Below are positions 58,464-64,000 of a DNA stretch of 64,000 bases, piece after piece. Made by a program: the position numbers and the translations under genes. The stretch comes from Trichomonas vaginalis G3. Taxonomy: Eukaryota; Parabasalia; Trichomonadida; Trichomonadidae. The stretch spans positions 32,875,896-32,939,895 of the forward strand of contig NC_067206.1 of assembly GCF_026262505.1 (NCBI RefSeq). The letters are read 5' to 3'. Numbering within the stretch: the first letter of the stretch is position 1; each line of letters starts with the position of its first letter. A model generated the notes under the pieces. It did not search any database and was not told the DNA's origin. It saw only the letters and a list, made by a program, of their open reading frames with translations.

Positions 58464-58746
58464 ATTTGGATTGAGTTTAAAAATTCATCTTTATTAAATT
58501 CATCTCTTCCAATCAATTTATTTATTCTATTAAATTCTTTTATTTTTGCTTCACTCAGTTTAAGGATTGAACGGTAAGTTTCTAATTTTTCGATTATTTC
58601 TTTATCGTTTTCAGTTCCATTAGTTTTATGGGCATCAACCCCACCGCATTGTGGCTTCTTTTTGTAATAGCATATTTTTGATTTAATTCTGTTTAGTTTC
58701 TTTTATATTCATCGTCTGGACTCTTGGCTGCTTCGTTGTCACTCAT
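58460..58746 (-). pseudogene. Small Maverick gene, probably broken, unknown
   Basis: Coding-like leftward sequence (MSDNEAAKSPDDEYK near the start; ETYRSILKLSEAKIKEFN later) without one continuous frame, with about one break. It overlaps the end of the micro-protein gene at 58463 and lies just before the integrase stop. Confidence 0.4.
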
Positions 58747-58766
58747 TTCTTACGAAATAAAAAAAA

Positions 58767-60256
58767 TTAAATATTATTTAAATATAATGGAGTAATAAAA
58801 TAAATCGGAATTTCTATTAATTTATTGTCAACTTCAACTAATACATTACCGTTAATATATCTAACAAATTCAGCTATTGTGTCAAATCTTCGTCTTCTTT
58901 TTGTCATTGATTTATCAGTTTTTCCATAATCGAGATGAATCAAAACTTTATCCCCTTGTTTAAAATTCATGAGCCCCGAATTAATTTGTTCACGTTTAAC
59001 ATCATTTAACTTTTCCATTTGCTTTCTAATATATTCCCATTCTTTTGAAATATCATTTTTCATTTCCACTGGTTTCATGTTTATAGTTCTATGCCATGTA
59101 TTATTATAATAATATACTAACTGTTGTATGATGGAGTCATGATTTCCATCCCAGTATATCTGACCGTTAACCCCTAACGCATCTCTAAGAGTTCTCATTA
59201 CCGCATCAACTATTTTATTATGAAACGTATATGGAGAGGATGAAAAGAAAAATTAATTTGTGGGAAATAATGAGTCATAGCTGCCTGAAATCCTTTATCA
59301 CCATCACCCCTGATATTATCTACTCTTTCATGATCTAGTAAGTATTGTATAGCTCTTCTTGTTTCCTGTTCTGTTTTCCCTTTCACCGGAATGCAATATA
59401 AATATCTAGTGTTAATGTTAATGGCAAATAAATAAGTAACTTTTCCTTTTGAATATTCCAGATGATCGATTTCGTATGAATATGGATATGGAGCAAATGA
59501 AGGTCGACTAAATTTTTCCTTTAACGGTTGAATTTTTGGGTCAATTGGTTTATTTAATATCTTGAAATCCTTTTTAAAATCTTTTTGCTTCTTTAATGTT
59601 TGAAATGGATATAATAAAGTGAATGATGAAGGATTAACTGAAGGAGGAGGAGGTACTACTGTTGGAGGTTTTGGTGTTGCAGGTGGTTTAATTTTATCTG
59701 CTTTGATTTTGGATTTCATTCCCCCCTTCATTAATTCTGGATGTATTCTATTCATTTGTTTTAAATATGCTGTATATAAAGGTTTGATATACTTTCCCGC
59801 TTCGAGTTTATGTTGAAGGATGAATTCCAAAAGTTGATCTTCATTTAAAAGTCGGGCTGAATATGGTTTAACTAATGAATCATAAATTAAAGCTTGTGCA
59901 TCATTTATGGTCTGAAAGACATGGGTGTTTTGTGGCTCAGGATTATATAATTTATATAATTCATCAATATCTTCTTCTGTTAATACTTTATTTTTGAAAT
60001 CTTTCAACTGTTTAAGTTGTGATTTAGTTTTTCCCTTTGAATATTCATTATTTTTAATTTTGTCTTTAATTTTAGAAATTATTTTATCATGATATTTCAA
60101 AATTTCATTTTTATAATACGGATAATAATAATCCATATCATCACCCGTTATATTGTTATCATATTTTTGGAGATATGCTTTTAAATCATAATAACTAAGA
60201 AAATTTTGATTAAGTACTAAATCATCAATTAAAATTTTTAAATCTGTGTTATCCAT
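58767..60256 (-). pseudogene. Maverick integrase (rve family), broken
   Basis: The middle shows the first catalytic Asp (YEIDHLEY) and the second (IRGDGDKGF) of a retroviral-type integrase core. The C-terminal part has QLVYYYNNTWHRTI and a small SH3-like end (FKQGDKVLIHLDYG). The N-terminal 200 residues are a lysine-rich helical region with a proline-rich linker (PPATPKPPTVVPPPP). Such enzymes insert Polintons with six-base target duplications. The gene looks broken, about one break. It starts at 60256 after the Maverick promoter block TTTTATTTTTATATAAATG. Confidence 0.8.
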
Positions 60257-60344
60257 TTATATAAAAATAAAATCAATGTTTTAAGGGTGCCCACCTCTTT
60301 GTCTCTTCTGTGGCATTTTATTAAAAATAAAATTTTAAATTGTA

Positions 60345-63300
60345 TTAAATAAATGGCATACAACATCCATTTTCACAACATACAGCCTTAGTGTGTGCTC
60401 CTGTTAATGCAGTCTTACCAATTGTTAAGCGAGTCATTGACCCGTTTTTAAGTTGTAAATTAATATTCTGACCATCAAATATCACTTTATCATTTATTAT
60501 ATCCAAATATTTTTTAGGTGTTAATTGTTTATTTTGTCGTAAACTAACACCTTTCATTTTTTGTGCAATCTTTTTAAAATCACTCCCATCAATTGAACCG
60601 TTGAATGATGTATAACACTTAGGACATAAAGCAACCATGTTATCACCTTGTTTCTCAATTGCTAAACCCAATAATTTTTTCTCATGTGCTTTTTCTTCAG
60701 CTTTATTCTTTAATTTAGGTTTAAATTTCTCATCAAAACAGAAGAAATCAAATGGTGCGAATTTGAAAATGTTTTTATCATAAAATTGTTTATCAGTAAC
60801 AATTGCTTGAAATGCTTGAGTGTTAGGAAGATTTGGGTCGCCAGCGATTGCCCAATAAGATGAATCAGTATCACCTTCAATGAAATGAAAACGATTAACA
60901 TCCATGCATTTATACATAAAATCATAAATGAAAACCAAATACCAGTATTTAGCATTATCTAAAGTGAAGAATGCCTCTTGTAAACATGTTTCACATCTAT
61001 AAAATCTATCTTTGAGCATCATTTGATACGTATCCTCTCCTATTTCTCTTATGTTTTTAAACTTATTTGACATACATGCAACGCGTGCCTTCTGTGCATT
61101 CATTATTTTAGTCTTTGTGTAATTTTGTGTATTCATTGCATCGTAACCATATGATCCATTAAGCGAAATCTTACAAAATAAACTTTTTCCTTTATTTCCT
61201 TCTAATTCAGCCTTTTGTCTTTCGTTCATAAATTCGTTCGCAAATTCATTAAAACAAGTGTTTTTAGTAAATGTTAAAATTGATTGAATATCATCGATGA
61301 TAAAATGAAATCTGTCGATTAGATACCAAAGATAATAAGAAGAAAATGGTTGATATTGGTTGTGTGTTGATGCTAACTGAGTTAATTTTCTCTGTTTCTG
61401 GTCAACCGGTAAATTGTTTGATTTCATGTAATTATACATAAAACCGCCAATTGTTTTTTCATCTGTGATAATATCTAAGTTTCTTATTATCGGTAAAAAG
61501 TTTATGTAATCATTAATGTATTTTTCATCAATGTGACCCTTTACTTCAGCCACGAATAAAGTATTTTTCTTTCTAATATTCCCAGTGCTTTTGCTTTCTT
61601 TGTTGCTGTATCACAAATGATAACACCATTCAATCTTCCCGGCATATACATTTTATGGTCAGTATATTGAATGAAATCATGAGGATTAGATGAAAATGAT
61701 GAAGGATATAATGAATTAAAATCAACACCAACGAAATGAGTCATAATGTTGGTGGTGTCCCCATTTGATACAGTTTTAGTTTCTGGACTATATGAAAGTT
61801 TATTAATGTGCGTGATTCCTTTAAGATTTACTCTATGTTGAACATTTGATAAACCACCAGTAATTCCATTACGGAGAATGTGATAAGCTTCAACTGAATC
61901 TAAAGTCATTGGTAAATTATTTTTTAATGCATAATTTCTTAAATTGATTCTTAAACGTTGAACATCTTCATCTTTATTTGATTTCACGACATTGCAATAA
62001 CAACACATTAACTGACAATTTTCTTTAGTATGTGGTTTTTCATTATCGATTCTATCCAATGTTGGTTTATTTGCATATGTAAACGCTTTACCACACATTT
62101 TGCATTTAGATGAAAGGATTAAATCGTGATAGTATTGAAAATCATCCATTGAAACATTGTTTTTGGTATCTCTTTCTGCTTTTTCATCTTGTTTCTTATA
62201 TGATTCAATTTTATATTTCCAATACTTTTTTGTTAATTCAAAACTTGATTCTATCTCTTCCTCAGGATATTTTTCATTAGGATTAAGGTCTTTATATGCT
62301 AAAGCGTAACGAATCATTGAAGCATTCGATGATAAAGAAAGATTATGAAGCATGTCAATTTTATAAACAAATGTTTCTTCAATAATTTTATCGATTGGGT
62401 CAATCATAATTTCAACATCTTTATTGCAATAATGAATAAAATATTCTAATCTATTCTTAAAGTTTTTAGCATCATTGAGATATATTTGATAATCACTATC
62501 TGATATAGTTTCTTGAGTTAATGCTGAATAAAATGAATCTTTCGTGAATGGTTCCTCTTTATATAATTCTTCTTCGTAATTTTCCCATGTGATGAATTGA
62601 TAAGGGAAAAAGGATTTAACACGTGATTTATTGTTTCCGAAATCTTGTGTGAATTGGTCTAATGTCCCACCCGCTATATAATTTCTGATGTCAATAAATC
62701 TCAATTCATATGGAACGTTTGTTTTCTTTACAATGATTTGCTTAAATTGTGAAGATGAACCCAGCATTGATTTTATTTTCCATTTTGCAGTGTTTAAATC
62801 ATGAAGAATTAAATTTAAATCAAACTTTCCCGAATTAAAACCTATGATATTCACTTTATTGAATTCCTCATCTAGAAGTTCTTTAAATGCTTCCTTCTGT
62901 TTTTCATTTAATGTATGAGACTTCATTAATTCATTGTATTGACTCATATTTGATTTAGCAACTAATGAACAGGTTGAAAATAAAAACTCAATCCAATCAG
63001 AAATAAAAGAATCACTCGAAGTTAAGCAAAAATTCCTCATATATGTTTTATCGTTTAATTTAACCGTTGATGATACCATGAATGGTTTTAAGTAAGCATT
63101 CAAAGTTGCACACTCAGAAAGTTGTAATTCTTCTTTAGTCTCTAATGTTTCAAAGTCAAAAGTAATATAATATCTTGTCGGTTGATAATATTCCTGCAAA
63201 TTGTGAGCTAATAACCACTGATATATCTTCTGTTTCGTAATATGTGGTGCATATGGTTGCTGTGTCTTTTGCAACTGAACGTCTTGAATTAATCTTCCAT

Positions 63301-63790
63301 TATTTTCTTTACATTTCTCACAATGCTTTAAAAATCTTCTTTGGTTTTTCCTTTCTGGGTCATCACGGATAGAATAAACTTCTTCTTTACAATATGGACA
63401 AACTCTATAGCCGGTGAGTGCTTCAACGTCTGTTATTCTATCAGCGTGAAGCTTTCCACATGGACTCTGTGTTAATAAAATATTTACTGTTTCAAATTCT
63501 GGATCTATCATTATTGATTCCACTAATGGAAAGTCTACCTTATTTATGTCCACGTCTTCTGGTTGAGGATCACAATAATAGAAATCAATATTAACATTTA
63601 ACATTCTCGCTAATCTCTCACTTTCTGATGAAATGTCAAACCCTTCATATGCATCTATTGCTTCATTTAAATAGCTTCTACGAGTTTTAGGATTAACACC
63701 ATCAGGAATGTTATAGAAGCGTTTAAATAACCTTCTACCTTCTGCTCTAATTTGATTATCATTCATTTTAGCTGTTCCGTTTTTGTTCAT
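60345..63790 (-). pseudogene. Maverick DNA polymerase B with an internal HNH domain, broken
   Basis: Family B motifs in order: a cysteine cluster (CPYC...CEKC), exonuclease I (FDFETLE, near residue 210), II (IGFNSGKFDLNL), III (HYCNKDVEIM), polymerase A (GVDFNSLYPSSF), B (KISLNGSYGYDAM) and C (GDTDSSYW). Between exonuclease III and motif A lies an HNH-type nuclease or zinc domain: CKMCGKAF, LDRIDNEKPH, then CCYCNVVKSNK. In Polintons this polymerase copies the element, probably by protein priming. The gene looks broken, about one break. It starts at 63790 after the shared A/T block ending CATAAATG. Confidence 0.88.
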
Positions 63791-63830
63791 TTATGTAAGA
63801 ATAAAAAATTAAAAAATAAAGTTTATTTTT

Positions 63831-64000
63831 TTAAAGTCCGTAAAATGAATTAAGAACACATAAATTTTTATCATCTGCGACGTGACGAATACATTTTAAT
63901 TTACTCAAGAATGCGTACCCTGATACATTAAATCTAATTCCTGTCTTATTTAATTTCACAACTTTGAAAAGGAATGTATGAATAGCTATAAAATGATGAG
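63831..64000 (-). CDS. C-terminal end of the 382-aa Maverick protein, copy 2 (cut by window edge)
   Basis: The last 56 codons of the gene seen whole at 883-2031, ending NSFYGL and a stop at 63831. It is nearly identical to copy 1. Its front lies beyond the window. Confidence 0.8.
   Translation of the reverse strand, partial: HHFIAIHTFLFKVVKLNKTGIRFNVSGYAFLSKLKCIRHVADDKNLCVLNSFYGL

Larger units (their letters stand above)
43858..64000 (+). mobile_element. Maverick/Polinton copy 2, left 20 kb
   Basis: It begins AGGAAGGGTTGTGTGAC at 43858, after TATATG (43852-43857), the likely target duplication. By comparison with copy 1 it should end about 1.3 kb beyond the window, for a length near 21.4 kb. 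Family hallmarks present: polymerase B, a retroviral-type (rve) integrase, an FtsK/HerA-type packaging ATPase and capsid-like genes. Extras: a primase-SF3 helicase, a KilA-N protein and a phage-like fibre region. Capsid and ATPase genes look whole. Integrase, polymerase, the fibre region and two small genes look broken, some six to eight breaks in all. Similarity to copy 1 (about 98-99%) suggests a young fossil. Confidence 0.92.

Noticed and set aside
1-64000. One giant composite transposon bounded by the two Mavericks
   Set aside because: The elements have different flanking hexamers and point the same way. The host island carries ordinary host genes and separate insertions.
1-64000. tRNA or rRNA genes
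   Set aside because: No TTCGANTC-type arm in a foldable setting and no rRNA-like stretch was noticed by eye. A covariance-model scan was not possible here.

Overview
The window looks like nuclear DNA of a trichomonad, most likely Trichomonas vaginalis or a close relative. The evidence is the set of elements and genes: two Maverick/Polinton copies of the trichomonad kind, a Tvmar-type mariner, a Mutator-like element, large ankyrin (DUF3447) and LRR families, intron-free AT-rich genes, and several genes with the trichomonad initiator (TCAYTW, A as +1) 6-20 bases before the ATG.

Layout. 1-2352 is the right end of one Maverick. 2353-43857 is a host island of about 41.5 kb. 43858-64000 is the left ~20 kb of a second Maverick in the same orientation, closely similar where the two overlap (1-1053 matches 62948-64000).

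The left part of the island is repeat-rich. It holds two satellites whose units fold on themselves (122 bp and 132 bp), a putative 1.5-kb TTAA-flanked element, a 101-bp triplication at the 3' end of a glycine-rich gene fragment, and a 6.4-kb Mutator-like element (8952-15337) with 52-bp exact inverted repeats and a 10-bp target duplication. That element carries a frameshifted transposase, an intact 118-codon HP1-like chromodomain gene and a decayed third gene.

From 15.8 to 43.7 kb lie ordinary host genes: LRR-PP2C phosphatase, long coiled-coil protein, HP1-like chromo/chromoshadow protein, polytopic membrane protein, LENG8/THP3-like (SAC3/GANP) protein, UPF0193 protein, Pumilio, R2R3 Myb, SHIPPO-repeat protein, an ankyrin gene split by a mariner, an NTF2+RRM (G3BP-like) protein, pirin, a CFAP92-like protein and a small unknown. 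Several (SHIPPO, UPF0193, CFAP92-like) suggest flagellar roles.

The second Maverick shows a leftward replication block (polymerase B with an internal HNH domain, integrase, KilA-N protein, primase-SF3 helicase) and a mostly rightward virion block (two amphipathic minor proteins, two capsid-like proteins, packaging ATPase, several small proteins, and a phage-like fibre region with a repeated shaft, a propeller-like part and a tail-collar tip). Arrays of a 220-bp higher-order repeat flank the helicase in inverted orientation. It is treated here as a fossil: several of its genes look whole, others broken. No adenovirus-type protease was recognised in the visible part.

Most interesting points: the HP1-like gene inside the Mutator-like element; the phage-like fibre module and inverted repeat arrays of the Maverick; a Maverick promoter signature unlike the host initiator; the clean mariner insertion in the ankyrin gene; and a palindromic operator-like site before the Myb gene.
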